Positions 1 to 8,337 of a stretch of 64,000 nucleotides of DNA are shown here, one piece after another (the stretch's first letter is position 1; every line of letters starts with the position of its first letter). The notes beneath the pieces were generated by a model. That model made no database searches and was not told where the DNA came from. It worked only from the letters and a program-made list of their open reading frames with translations. A program made the position numbers and the translations under genes. The DNA lies in assembly GCF_003269065.1 (NCBI RefSeq), contig NZ_QLTA01000009.1:62001-126000 (forward strand), read 5' to 3'. The stretch is from Paracidovorax anthurii. GTDB taxonomy: Bacteria > Pseudomonadota > Gammaproteobacteria > Burkholderiales > Burkholderiaceae_C.

Positions 1-1062
1 GCGCCCCAGGCGCTCCTCGGGCACGAAATGCAGGCCCAGCGCGCGGCGCCCGCGCGGGCCCAGGCGGCCGGCCTCGCGCCCCGCCACGCGCACCATGGCG
101 GGCGCGGCGCGCGTGTCCTCGCCCGAGAGCGCGTAGAGCAGCTCCTTCTGGCCGTTGCCCGACACGCCCGCGATGCCCACCACCTCGCCCGCGCGCACCT
201 CGAAGCCGACATCGGCCAGGTCCACGCCGAACGGCTCGGCGCGCGGCAGGCTCAGCGCCTCCACCCGCAGCACGGCATCGCCCGTGCGCGCGGGGCGGTG
301 CTCCAGGGCCGGCGGCTCCGCGCCGATCATGAGGCGCGAGAGCGAGGCGTTCGACTCCTCGGCCGGGTTGCACACGCCCGTCACCTCGCCGCCGCGCAGC
401 ACCGTGCAGGCGGTGCACAGCGCGCGGATCTCGTGCAGCTTGTGGCTGATGTAGAGGATGCTGCAGCCCTCGGCACTGAGCTGGCGCAGCACCACGAAAA
501 GCTTCTCGACCGCCTGGGGCGTGAGCACCGAGGTGGGCTCGTCCAGGATCAGCAGGCGCGGCGCGGTGAGCAGCGCGCGGATGATCTCCACGCGCTGCAT
601 CTCGCCCACCGAGAGCGTGTGCACGGGGCGCTGCGGATCGATGTCCAGCCCGTACCGCGCGGCGGTGCCCTGGATGCGGCGCGCGACCTCGGCGAGCGCC
701 AGGCCCTTGTCCAGCCCCAGCCACACGTTCTCGGCCACGGTGAGCGTGTCGAACAGGCTGAAATGCTGGAACACCATGGCGATGCCGAGCTGGCGCGCCT
801 CCTGCGGGTTGCGGATGTGCACGGGCCGGCCGTCGAACCACAGGGCGCCCTCGTCGGGCTTGACCGATCCGTAGATGATCTTCATCAGCGTGGACTTGCC
901 GGCACCGTTCTCGCCGAGCACCGCGTGCACCTCGCCGGGCTGCACGGAGAGCGACACGCCGCGGTTGGCCACCACGGACGGATAGCGCTTGGTGATGCCC
1001 GCGAGCCGCAGGCGCGGCGGCGCGCCGGCGGGGGCTGGGCGGGTGGGAGGGGCCTCATTCAT
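1..1062 (-). CDS. ABC transporter ATP-binding protein, nucleoside/simple-sugar type (3' end off window)
   Basis: Cytoplasmic ATPase of an importer. Reading leftward from the ATG at 1062, 354 residues are present. The first nucleotide-binding domain is complete: Walker A GENGAGKST, Q-loop FQHFSLF, signature LSVGEMQRVEI, Walker B LLILDEPT and switch His in SHKLHE. A second domain starts (EVVGIAGVSGNGQKEL) and runs off the edge. The double-domain layout and degenerate second Walker A are those of the roughly 510-residue ATPases paired with BmpA-type binding proteins (YufO/NupO, RbsA class). It is divergent from xdhA with about 220 bp between them, so purine nucleoside or nucleobase uptake is a reasonable inference. 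The substrate is not shown by the sequence. Confidence 0.85.
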   Translation of the reverse strand, partial: MNEAPPTRPAPAGAPPRLRLAGITKRYPSVVANRGVSLSVQPGEVHAVLGENGAGKSTLMKIIYGSVKPDEGALWFDGRPVHIRNPQEARQLGIAMVFQHFSLFDTLTVAENVWLGLDKGLALAEVARRIQGTAARYGLDIDPQRPVHTLSVGEMQRVEIIRALLTAPRLLILDEPTSVLTPQAVEKLFVVLRQLSAEGCSILYISHKLHEIRALCTACTVLRGGEVTGVCNPAEESNASLSRLMIGAEPPALEHRPARTGDAVLRVEALSLPRAEPFGVDLADVGFEVRAGEVVGIAGVSGNGQKELLYALSGEDTRAAPAMVRVAGREAGRLGPRGRRALGLHFVPEERLGR

Positions 1063-1280
1063 GCGGGCAATTGTCCATGGGTTTGGAAGGCCGGCGCCGG
1101 AGGGCGCCCGCCGCGCGCAGCCGCATGCAAGCCCCGTGCCGTGCCCTCGGCCACCGCCACGGCGCATGGCACCGAATTTGCGATGGCAAAGGGCAGGTGG
1201 ACGCGATACCCTCATGTCCACGGCGCCCCGCCCGCCCCTCCTCCCGGAGGCCGGGCCCAGCCCCCACGAAAGCCCCACGC

Positions 1281-2819
1281 ATGACCCCTTCCCGCCCGAT
1301 CCGCTTCATCCGCCGGGGCCAGCCCGTGGCGCTGGACTCCGTGCCGCCCGACCGCATGCTGCTGGAGGTGCTGCGCGAGGACCTGGGCGACTGCGGCACC
1401 AAGGAAGGGTGCGGCGAGGGCGACTGCGGCGCGTGCACGGTGGTGCTGGGCTCGGCCGGCGAGGACGGCCGCGTGCGCTTCCAGGCCGTGAACAGCTGCA
1501 TCCGCCTCGCGCACTCCATCGACGGCATGGCGCTGTGGACCGTGGAAGACCTGGCGCACGACCCGCTCATCGCCCCCGCCCCCGCGCCGGACGCGGGCCT
1601 GCACCCGGCGCAGGAGGCCCTGGTGCGCTGCCATGGCTCGCAGTGCGGCTTCTGCACGCCGGGCTTCGTCATGAGCCTCTTCGGCATGTACCAGAACCAC
1701 GCCTGCCGGGGCCGCGCCATCACGCGCGAGCTGGCGGCCGAGGAGCTGTCGGGCAACCTCTGCCGCTGCACCGGCTACCGGCCCATCCTGGAGGCCGCCC
1801 AGCGCATGGCCGAGCTGCCGCCACGGCCGGTGGACGAACCCCTTCTGCTACAAAAACTAGAGCAAATTGCCCAGAAAACACGGCGACCTGGGGCCGATTC
1901 ACCCCCGGAAACCGACGAAGAGGGTTACTGGGCGCCCCCCACGCTGGCCGGGTTGCTGGCCGCCCGCGCCGCCCTCCCCGGCGCGCAGGTGGTGGCCGGC
2001 GCCACCGACGTGGGCCTGTGGATCACCAAGCAGCACCGCCGCTTCGCGCAGGTACTGGACGTGACCCGCGCGCAAGAGCTGCGCCGCATCGCCACCGAGC
2101 CCGGCCACCTCGCGATCGGCGCGGCCGCCACGCTCGCCGATGCCTTCGCGGCGCTCGCCGCGCACTGGCCGGTGCTGCGGCGCTTCGCGGCGCGCTTCGC
2201 GGGCCTGCCGGTGCGCAACTCGGGCACGCTGGGCGGCAACATCGCCAACGGCTCGCCCATCGGCGATTCGATGCCGGTGCTGATCGCGCTGGGCGCGCGC
2301 CTCGTGCTGGCCAGCGTGCGCGGCGAGCGCACGCTGGCGCTGGAGGATTTCTACACCGGCTACCGCCGCAACCTGCTGGCGCCCGACGAGATCGTGGCGG
2401 GCGTGCGGGTGCCGCTGCCCGCGCCCGGCGGGCGGCTGGCGGCCTGGAAGGTGTCCAAGCGCTTCGACGACGACATCTCGGCCGTGTGCCTGGCCGTGCA
2501 CCTGTCGCTGCGGGACGGCGTGGTGCAGTCGGCGCGCATCGGCGCGGGCGGCGTGGCCGCCGTGCCGGCGCGCGCGCGGGCCGCCGAGGCCGCCCTGGCC
2601 GGCCAGCCCTGGAGCGAGGCCACGGCGCTGCGCGCGGGCGAGGCGCTGCAGGCGGAGTTCTCGCCCATCTCGGACATGCGCGCGAGCGGCGCCTACCGCC
2701 GCGAGGTGCTGGCCGCGCTGCTGCGCCGCTGCTGGCTCGAAAGCCCCGAGGCGGGCGACGACCGGCCCACCCCGCTCGACCAGCTGGCCCCGCTGTCCTG
2801 GGCGGAGGTCCGGCCATGA
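1281..2819 (+). CDS. xdhA: xanthine dehydrogenase small subunit XdhA (2Fe-2S/FAD)
   Basis: Electron-transfer subunit of molybdenum xanthine dehydrogenase, which oxidises hypoxanthine and xanthine to urate. 512 residues. The N-terminal plant-type 2Fe-2S motif is CGTKEGCGEGDCGAC, the second cluster motif is HGSQCGFC then LCRCTGYRP, and the FAD-binding part follows (VVAGATDVG, NSGTLGGNIANGSPIGD). The start at 1281 gives the canonical short N-terminus; the frame is open further upstream, but that extension is not XdhA-like. The stop overlaps xdhB by ATGA. A low-GC stretch at residues 189-207, in the linker between the iron-sulfur and FAD domains, is a copy of dispersed repeat R1. Confidence 0.95.
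   Translation: MTPSRPIRFIRRGQPVALDSVPPDRMLLEVLREDLGDCGTKEGCGEGDCGACTVVLGSAGEDGRVRFQAVNSCIRLAHSIDGMALWTVEDLAHDPLIAPAPAPDAGLHPAQEALVRCHGSQCGFCTPGFVMSLFGMYQNHACRGRAITRELAAEELSGNLCRCTGYRPILEAAQRMAELPPRPVDEPLLLQKLEQIAQKTRRPGADSPPETDEEGYWAPPTLAGLLAARAALPGAQVVAGATDVGLWITKQHRRFAQVLDVTRAQELRRIATEPGHLAIGAAATLADAFAALAAHWPVLRRFAARFAGLPVRNSGTLGGNIANGSPIGDSMPVLIALGARLVLASVRGERTLALEDFYTGYRRNLLAPDEIVAGVRVPLPAPGGRLAAWKVSKRFDDDISAVCLAVHLSLRDGVVQSARIGAGGVAAVPARARAAEAALAGQPWSEATALRAGEALQAEFSPISDMRASGAYRREVLAALLRRCWLESPEAGDDRPTPLDQLAPLSWAEVRP
1847..1903 (+). repeat. dispersed repeat R1, copy A, inside xdhA
   Basis: Begins GCTACAAAAACTAGAGC, with core CGGCGACCT exactly 34 nt after the first base, then GGGCC and ATTC. 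It is read in frame as xdhA residues 189-207. It is AT-rich compared with flanking DNA and closely resembles copy B in xdhB. Confidence 0.8.
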
Positions 2820-5179
2820 ACCAGCGCGACGACCTCCCCCCGGTCCGCGCTGCGGAGGCCCCCGTGGCCGACCGGGGCGCGCCGCGCGCCGTGGGCGCAT
2901 CGCACGCCCACGAGAGCGCCCGCGCCCAGGTGACCGGCACGGCCCACTACATCGACGACCTGCCCGAGGCACGGGGCACGCTGCACGCCGCGCCCATCCT
3001 CTCGCCCGTGGCCCACGGGCGCCTGCGGGGCGTGGATGCCGATGCCGCGCTCGCCCTGCCCGGCGTGCGCGCCGTGGTGCTCGCGCGGGACGTGCCCGGC
3101 GACCCGGTGCTGGCGGCCTTCGCGCGCGACGAGCCGGTGTTCGCGCAGGACACGGTGCAGTTCGCGGGCCAGGTGGTCGGCCTCGTGGTGGCCGGCACCG
3201 CGATGCAGGCGCGGCGCGCGGCGCGGCAGGTGCGGCTGGACATCGAGCCGCTGCCGCCCGTGCTCACCGTGGAGGACGCGCTCGCGCAAGAAAGCTACGT
3301 GCTGCCGCCGGTCTTCGTGCGCCGGGGCGATGCGGCCGCCGCCCTCGCCGCCGCGCCGCACCGGCTGCGCGGCACGCTGGAGGTGGGCGGCCAGGAGCAC
3401 TTCTACCTCGAAGGCCAGATCGCCTACGCCCTGCCGCAGGAGCAGCGCCAGTGGCTCATCCATTCGAGCACCCAGCACCCCGGCGAGGTGCAGCACTGGG
3501 TGGCGCACGCGCTCGGCATCGACAGCCACGCCGTCACCGTGGCCTGCCGGCGCATGGGCGGCGGCTTCGGCGGCAAGGAGACGCAGGCCGGCCACCTCGC
3601 GGTATGGGCCGCCGTGGCCGCGCACAAGACCGGCCGGCCGGTGAAACTGCGCCTGGACCGCGACGACGACTTTCTCATCACCGGCAAGCGCCACCCCTTC
3701 GCCTACGACTGGGAGGTGGGCTTCGACGGCGCGGGCCGCCTCCACGGGCTGCGGCTGCGCATGGCCGTGAACTGCGGCTTCTCGGCGGACCTCTCGGGCC
3801 CCGTGGCCGACCGCGCGGTGTTCCACTGCGACAACGCCTACTTCCTGGAAGACGTCGAGATCGCCTCGTACCGCTGCCGCACGAACACGCAGAGCCACAC
3901 CGCGTTCCGGGGCTTCGGCGGGCCGCAGGGCGTGATCGCCATCGAAACCATCCTGGGCGACATCGCCCGCGCGCTGGGCCGCGACCCGCTGGACGTGCGC
4001 CTGGCCAACCTCTACGGCACCACGGAGCGCAACACCACCCACTACCAGATGGCGGTGGAGGACAACATCCTCCACGATTTGCTACCAAAACTAGAGCAAA
4101 CTTCGCAGTATCGACGGCGACATGCGGCCATTTCTGCCTGGAATTCGGCCCACGCGACGCTCAAGCGCGGCCTGGCGCTCACGCCCGTGAAGTTCGGCAT
4201 CAGCTTCACCGCCACGCTGTTCAACCAGGCCGGCGCGCTGGTGCACGTCTATACCGATGGCAGCGTGCAGGTGAACCACGGCGGCACCGAGATGGGCCAG
4301 GGCCTGCACACCAAGGTGGCGCAGATCGTGGCCGACGAGCTGGGCGTGCCGCTGGCGCGCGTGCTGGTCACCGCCAGCGACACCAGCAAGGTGCCCAACG
4401 CCAGCGCCACGGCGGCCTCCAGCGGCACCGACCTCAACGGCCGCGCCGCGCAGTTCGCCGCGCGCCACGTGCGCGACAACCTCGCCGCCTTCGTCGGCGG
4501 CCTGGACGGCTGCGGCGCGGGCGCGGTCCGCTTCGAGGATGGCGAGGTCGTCTCCCCGAAGGCCACGCGCCCCTGGGCCGAGGTGGTGAGGGCGGCCTAC
4601 GCCAACCGCATCCAGCTCTGGAGCGACGGCTTCTACCGCACGCCCAAGATCCACTACGACAAGGCCACGCTCACGGGCCGGCCGTTCTACTACTTCGCCT
4701 ACGGCGCGGCCTGCACCGAGGTGGCCATCGACACCCTGACCGGCGAGAGCCGCGTGCTGGCCGTGGACATCCTCCACGACGTGGGCCGCAGCATCAACCC
4801 GGCCATCGACGTGGGCCAGATCGAGGGCGGCTTCGTGCAGGGCATGGGCTGGCTCACCACCGAGCAGCTCGTGTGGGACGGCCAGGGCCGGCTCGCCACC
4901 CACGCGCCCAGCACCTACAAGATCCCGGCCACGGGCGACATCCCCGCGCACTTCCGCGTGGCGCTCTGGCACGAGGCCAATCGCGAGGACAACGTGGGCG
5001 GCAGCAAGGCCGTGGGCGAGCCGCCGTTCATGCTGGCGATCAGCGTGTACGAGGCGCTGCGCGATGCCGTGGCGGCGGCGCGGCCGGATGGCGGGGCCAG
5101 CGGCCCGGTCCGCCTCGCCGCCCCGGCCACGGCCGAGAACGTGCTGCGCGCACTGGGTCGCGTGCGCGAGAGCCCGTAG
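2816..5179 (+). CDS. xdhB: xanthine dehydrogenase large subunit XdhB (molybdopterin)
   Basis: Catalytic molybdenum-cofactor subunit of xanthine dehydrogenase; 787 residues, translationally coupled to xdhA (ATGA). Family landmarks are GGGFGGKETQ, the substrate-channel Arg region TAFRGFGGPQG, GGTEMGQGLHTK, and the C-terminal VGGSKAVGEPPFML holding the catalytic Glu. The start was set by the overlap and by MNQRDDLPPVR leading into the TGTAHYIDDLPE domain. Residues 422-441 (LLPKLEQTSQYRRRHAAI) are encoded by an R1 repeat copy. From memory of the family the length there looks normal, so the repeat seems to replace rather than lengthen the protein. XdhC, needed for cofactor insertion, is encoded at 16367. 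Confidence 0.95.
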   Translation: MNQRDDLPPVRAAEAPVADRGAPRAVGASHAHESARAQVTGTAHYIDDLPEARGTLHAAPILSPVAHGRLRGVDADAALALPGVRAVVLARDVPGDPVLAAFARDEPVFAQDTVQFAGQVVGLVVAGTAMQARRAARQVRLDIEPLPPVLTVEDALAQESYVLPPVFVRRGDAAAALAAAPHRLRGTLEVGGQEHFYLEGQIAYALPQEQRQWLIHSSTQHPGEVQHWVAHALGIDSHAVTVACRRMGGGFGGKETQAGHLAVWAAVAAHKTGRPVKLRLDRDDDFLITGKRHPFAYDWEVGFDGAGRLHGLRLRMAVNCGFSADLSGPVADRAVFHCDNAYFLEDVEIASYRCRTNTQSHTAFRGFGGPQGVIAIETILGDIARALGRDPLDVRLANLYGTTERNTTHYQMAVEDNILHDLLPKLEQTSQYRRRHAAISAWNSAHATLKRGLALTPVKFGISFTATLFNQAGALVHVYTDGSVQVNHGGTEMGQGLHTKVAQIVADELGVPLARVLVTASDTSKVPNASATAASSGTDLNGRAAQFAARHVRDNLAAFVGGLDGCGAGAVRFEDGEVVSPKATRPWAEVVRAAYANRIQLWSDGFYRTPKIHYDKATLTGRPFYYFAYGAACTEVAIDTLTGESRVLAVDILHDVGRSINPAIDVGQIEGGFVQGMGWLTTEQLVWDGQGRLATHAPSTYKIPATGDIPAHFRVALWHEANREDNVGGSKAVGEPPFMLAISVYEALRDAVAAARPDGGASGPVRLAAPATAENVLRALGRVRESP
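4081..4137 (+). repeat. dispersed repeat R1, copy B, inside xdhB
   Basis: Begins GCTACCAAAACTAGAGC, with core CGGCGACAT 34 nt from the start, then GCGGCCATTTC. It is read in the same codon phase as copy A, so both proteins show LL.KLEQ..Q..RR. Confidence 0.85.
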
Positions 5180-5618
5180 CCGGCGCGGGACCCGAGCCCT
5201 GATGGGCCGCGGGGCCGCGCTATGGGTTCAGGCTCCGGGAGAGCGCTTCCAGATCATTTTGCTGTACCGGGAATGCGTCTCCAACGGCGCTGCCCGGTGG
5301 AGGCGGGTTCAGCAGTTCCTGCCTGCACAGATCCATGTTGCGCAAGATGGCCGTACGGGGGGCAGCGGGAACCGGATGCCGGTCTTCCTGCGCGAAACAG
5401 AGGCAGTTGGACAGCGTGAAATGCGCGCACTGCGTCAGCCGGGGAAGCCGTGCTCCGGCCTTGTCGATCTGGATGTGCAGATTCCAGTCCTCTTGAACGT
5501 GCGATGACGCGCTGGGCGGTCATGTGCCCCGTGCATCGGGGCTTTGCAGCCCCAATGGATTACCACAAGCACCGGACCTGTTCCATCAGCGGCCACAGGA
5601 TCGTGCGGGATGCGGCAG
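5180..5618. other. gap between xdhB and the TetR gene
   Basis: This 439-bp stretch has no intact gene. G+C drops after about 5240 and it appears to mark the left edge of a foreign segment reaching about 7770. A long minus-strand open frame without a start (5220-5519) is listed separately as a possible gene remnant. I see no terminator or convincing promoter. Confidence 0.5.
5220..5519 (-). pseudogene. possible gene remnant, about 99 codons, no start
   Basis: The minus strand is open from a TGA at 5520-5522 to a TAG at 5220-5222. Part of it reads EDWNLHIQIDKAGARLPRL, then TQCAHFTLSNCLCFA. The residue mix looks protein-like, unlike the Arg/Pro/Ala-rich shadow frames of this genome. No in-frame ATG or GTG with a ribosome site precedes it, so it looks like the C-terminal piece of a decayed gene, possibly with a frameshift near 5505 where another frame supplies MTAQRVIARS. 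I do not recognise the family. Confidence 0.3.
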
Positions 5619-6248
5619 CTAGCGACTCGCGCCGTAGCGTAGTCCGTCGATGAAGAGAGCCACCATCCTGCGGGGGTCGGGCTGTTCAGCATATTCAGAA
5701 GGAGTGCAGAGGGCCCCCACACCGCATAGGAGTTCCTCCGACTTGATCCCCTCACGAATTTGGCCCGAAGCCATCGCCGCATCCAAAAGGTCTTGAACGA
5801 CAGGGCGGAGCCTTTCCTGGAAATGTGGGGCCAACGCTTTGAAAGCAGGATCGTCCGAACTCAGGGAGGCTGCAAGCCCGCGCCTGGCTGTTACAAATTC
5901 AACATAGCATTCGACCCATTGAACCAGTGCCTCACCCGGCTTGTACTGGGCGGCAAGTTCAATTCCAGCGTTTGCACAGGCATCCACCTCGTTGCAGAGT
6001 ACCGCCGCGATCAAATCCGAACGTCTTGGGAAGTGGCGATAAATCGTACCGACCCCCACGCCCGCTTTCTGAGCGATCTCACGTACCGGCGCATCCACTC
6101 CAGAAGCGTCAAACACCTCTAGCGCGGTTCGCAAAAGCGTATCGAGGTTGCGTTGTGCATCGGCTCGCATGGGACGGGGAGCATTTTCCTTGATGGTCTT
6201 GTTGTTCTTGCTATTCAATTCGACTCCTCTCTGAGATCCAATTTCCAA
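5619..6248 (-). CDS. TetR/AcrR family transcriptional regulator
   Basis: 209-residue DNA-binding repressor. The TetR helix-turn-helix lies at about residues 38-75 (LLRTALEVFDASGVDAPVRE, then AGVGVGTIYRHFPRRSDLI), followed by an alpha-helical ligand domain. The first 26 residues are polar, so translation may start at the internal Met of MRADAQRN (about 6170). Codon use and G+C are lower than in neighbours, as in the divergent SDR gene at 6859. A palindromic operator candidate lies inside a promoter at 6707-6735, so it probably represses the SDR gene. The ligand cannot be read from the sequence. Confidence 0.85.
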   Translation of the reverse strand: MEIGSQRGVELNSKNNKTIKENAPRPMRADAQRNLDTLLRTALEVFDASGVDAPVREIAQKAGVGVGTIYRHFPRRSDLIAAVLCNEVDACANAGIELAAQYKPGEALVQWVECYVEFVTARRGLAASLSSDDPAFKALAPHFQERLRPVVQDLLDAAMASGQIREGIKSEELLCGVGALCTPSEYAEQPDPRRMVALFIDGLRYGASR

Positions 6249-6618
6249 TCATTTGGATTCCATGAACACCCTGTCACGCCCCCGGCCTGGTATGCAATCA
6301 GCCTGAAGCGGGGCCGGCGATCGAAGCAGCAGACGGGGTCGTGCAGAACTTGCCCCGGCACCCCGCACGCCGCCCCAGGCGCGCTGGTTGCACTCGCCTT
6401 CAACATCATTGATCTCCCACGCCTGCGCCGCGAAGTCCACAGGATCGGCCACGTTGCACAGCGCTTCACCGATCTTGTCGAGCCCGCTTTCGGGTGACTG
6501 CGCTGCAAACAGGCGGGCCTTGATCACCACCATGCTCTCGCCACGTCATGCACCCAGGTCATGCCCCGCGGCTGGCTGGGCCTCGGGCCGTTCGAGGGCC
6601 CCCTGACCAACCAACCTC

Positions 6619-6637
6619 AGAACGTGTTCACGATCTC
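6619..6637 (+). repeat. solitary M-element end fragment
   Basis: AGAACGTGTTCACGATCTC is identical to the terminal sequence of the full M element at 58106-58373. No second end is present nearby. Confidence 0.6.
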
Positions 6638-6706
6638 AGGGCCCTCGACGTTGTCTTTTTTTGACAGCGCACCCCAGGAACCCGCGAGCACGGTCAGCGA
6701 TAGGGC

Positions 6707-6735
6707 TTGAAAAACGGAACAACGTTCCGCATAAT
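6707..6735 (+). promoter_or_regulatory. promoter with TetR-type operator in the spacer
   Basis: TTGAAA (6707-6712), exactly 17 bp, then CATAAT (6730-6735). The spacer contains the palindrome CGGAACAACGTTCCG at 6715-6729, with 6-bp arms and a 3-bp centre. A weaker copy, CGGATCGATGTTCCA, lies at 6743-6757. Placement fits repression of the downstream SDR gene by the divergent TetR protein. The leader is roughly 115 nt. Confidence 0.6.
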
Positions 6736-6858
6736 TCAAAAGCGGATCGATGTTCCAGTTAAATTCTAGCCTGAGCACGCTGGTTCCATCTACCGCTTCA
6801 AGGGCCACTTGTCGCTCACCAGTTCACATCAAACACGCTCACCGCGTTGGAGAAGATT

Positions 6859-7608
6859 ATGGGTAAATTGGATGGTAAGGTCGCTGTCATCACTGGCGGC
6901 AGCGATGGAATGGGGCTGGCAACAGCCAGGCTGTTCGCCCGCGAAGGCGCCAAGGTCGTCATCACCGGCCGCGATCAGGCAAGGCTGGATGCCGCAGTTC
7001 AAAGCATCGGAAATGGTGTCGACGCGATCGGCTGCGATATTTCCAAGATGGCGGATATTGAGAGACTGCGCGAATTCGCCAAGCGAAAATACGGCCGCGT
7101 CGATATCCTTTTTGCCAATGCGGGTGCGGCGCGACCGAACATGTTCGAATACATGTCGGAGGAAGAATTCGACTTCACGATCGCTTGCACATTCAAGGGA
7201 ACGTACTTCACGGTGCAAAAGCTCCTGCCGCTGATGGCTTCTGGCGGCTCGATCATCCTCAATACCACGACGCTGACAACAAAAGGTCTTCCCTATGTCA
7301 GCGTTTATTCGGCGGGGAAAGCGGCCATTCGCTCGCTGGCCCGATCACTCGCGGCGGAACTCACCCACAAGGGCATCAGGGTGAACGCCATGGCACCCGG
7401 CTACATCGATACGGACCAAGCGCGCAAATCGGGCGTAAGCGAGGAAATGATCGAGCAGACGAAGGCCCATGTACACACCCAAATTCCGATGCACCGCAGC
7501 GGCACCGTCGATGAAATCGCGAGTGTCGTCCTATTTCTCGCCTCCGACGATTCGTCCTACATGACGGGTAGCGAACTGTGCGTCGATGGTGGCTGGAATC
7601 AGGTCTAG
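6859..7608 (+). CDS. SDR family NAD(P)-dependent oxidoreductase
   Basis: 249-residue classical short-chain dehydrogenase. TGGSDGMGLA forms the cofactor glycine motif (TGxxxGxG), NAG is at about residue 88, and the catalytic YSAGK supplies Tyr-x3-Lys. The C-terminus ends SELCVDGGWNQV, typical of FabG-like enzymes. ATG 6859 is preceded by GGAGAAG; a TTG four codons upstream is less likely. It lies in the lower-GC island with the divergent TetR gene, suggesting an acquired regulator/detoxification pair. The substrate is unknown. Confidence 0.88.
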   Translation: MGKLDGKVAVITGGSDGMGLATARLFAREGAKVVITGRDQARLDAAVQSIGNGVDAIGCDISKMADIERLREFAKRKYGRVDILFANAGAARPNMFEYMSEEEFDFTIACTFKGTYFTVQKLLPLMASGGSIILNTTTLTTKGLPYVSVYSAGKAAIRSLARSLAAELTHKGIRVNAMAPGYIDTDQARKSGVSEEMIEQTKAHVHTQIPMHRSGTVDEIASVVLFLASDDSSYMTGSELCVDGGWNQV

Positions 7609-7774
7609 CATGCAGAACGCTTCTCGTGAGTGAGATAGCCCGCTGATTCCCCGGCCCCGTCCTGTCACTTTTATCTTTAGAGATAGGAACAGGGCCGTGC
7701 ACATGGCCAGGCATGCAGAGTCAATAGGGGCACCTCTCAAAATCCCGAACTCGGCCGTTCGGCATCCTTGGGAA

Positions 7775-8065
7775 TCAATAGGTTATGGTGCCGAGAAGTG
7801 CGAATCCGGAGGTTTTGAGAGGTTCCCAGATATCCGGGAATCCCTTTTTTCTTAGGCCGGAAAGGTATGGCACCTTGTCTCCAGGCTGAATCAGGATGGT
7901 CTTTTTTCGAACCGGATCGACCGTGGCGATCTTGCCGACGGGTCTTTGGAGTTCATCCCGCCCCGGGAAAACCAGCTTCGGCCACCCTTTCCCCGGCCCG
8001 TATTGAATCCGCCCATCCTCGATGGGCTCCGCAGATCCCTCCCGGAACCAGGGGGCAAGTGGCAT
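7775..8065 (-). CDS. hypothetical protein, 96 residues
   Basis: Unrecognised small protein (MPLAPWFREGSAEPIEDGRI at the N-terminus, ending SGFALLGTITY). The ATG at 8065 follows AGGAAGAAAAG, a plausible ribosome site. It is rich in Lys, Gly and Pro, has no membrane segment or signal, and its composition resembles real coding sequence more than the other frames here. It lies between the SDR gene and the diguanylate cyclase at the right edge of the low-GC island. Function unknown. Confidence 0.45.
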   Translation of the reverse strand: MPLAPWFREGSAEPIEDGRIQYGPGKGWPKLVFPGRDELQRPVGKIATVDPVRKKTILIQPGDKVPYLSGLRKKGFPDIWEPLKTSGFALLGTITY

Positions 8066-8337
8066 TTTTCTTTTCTTCCTGAGCCATGCACGGGATGGCG
8101 GCCTCGTTGCCGCCCGCCTCGGGCGCCGGTCCGCAGGGGCCCGGCGCGGCACGCACTGTGCATGAAGCGGCCGGCTTTTCGGGCCCACCCGCCGCCTCCG
8201 CTCCATCGAACAGCATGTTTCCATGCAGCCTGTGGACAAGAGCGGCTTTGCTGTTCGCTTCCCATGCCCGCGGCCATTGCCGGCCCCGTTGCGGGCGGGG
8301 GCCTCCGTCAGACCTCCGGGATGTTCCCGCCACCCCC

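Larger units (their letters stand above)
6249..6858. other. 610-bp divergent intergenic region
   Basis: This separates tetR from the SDR gene. It holds a solitary M-element end (6619-6637), a sigma70-like promoter at 6707-6735 with a palindrome in its spacer, and a second half-matching site at 6743-6757. Short open frames at 6249-6533 have no recognisable domain and no ribosome site. Confidence 0.6.

Noticed and set aside
989-2815. Very long upstream extension of the xdhB frame
   Set aside because: The extension runs antisense and out of phase through xdhA, is Arg/Pro-rich and has no domain; xdhB starts at the ATGA overlap at 2816.
6249-6533. 95-codon minus-strand gene upstream of tetR
   Set aside because: No ribosome site, no recognisable domain and composition unlike coding DNA; treated as intergenic.
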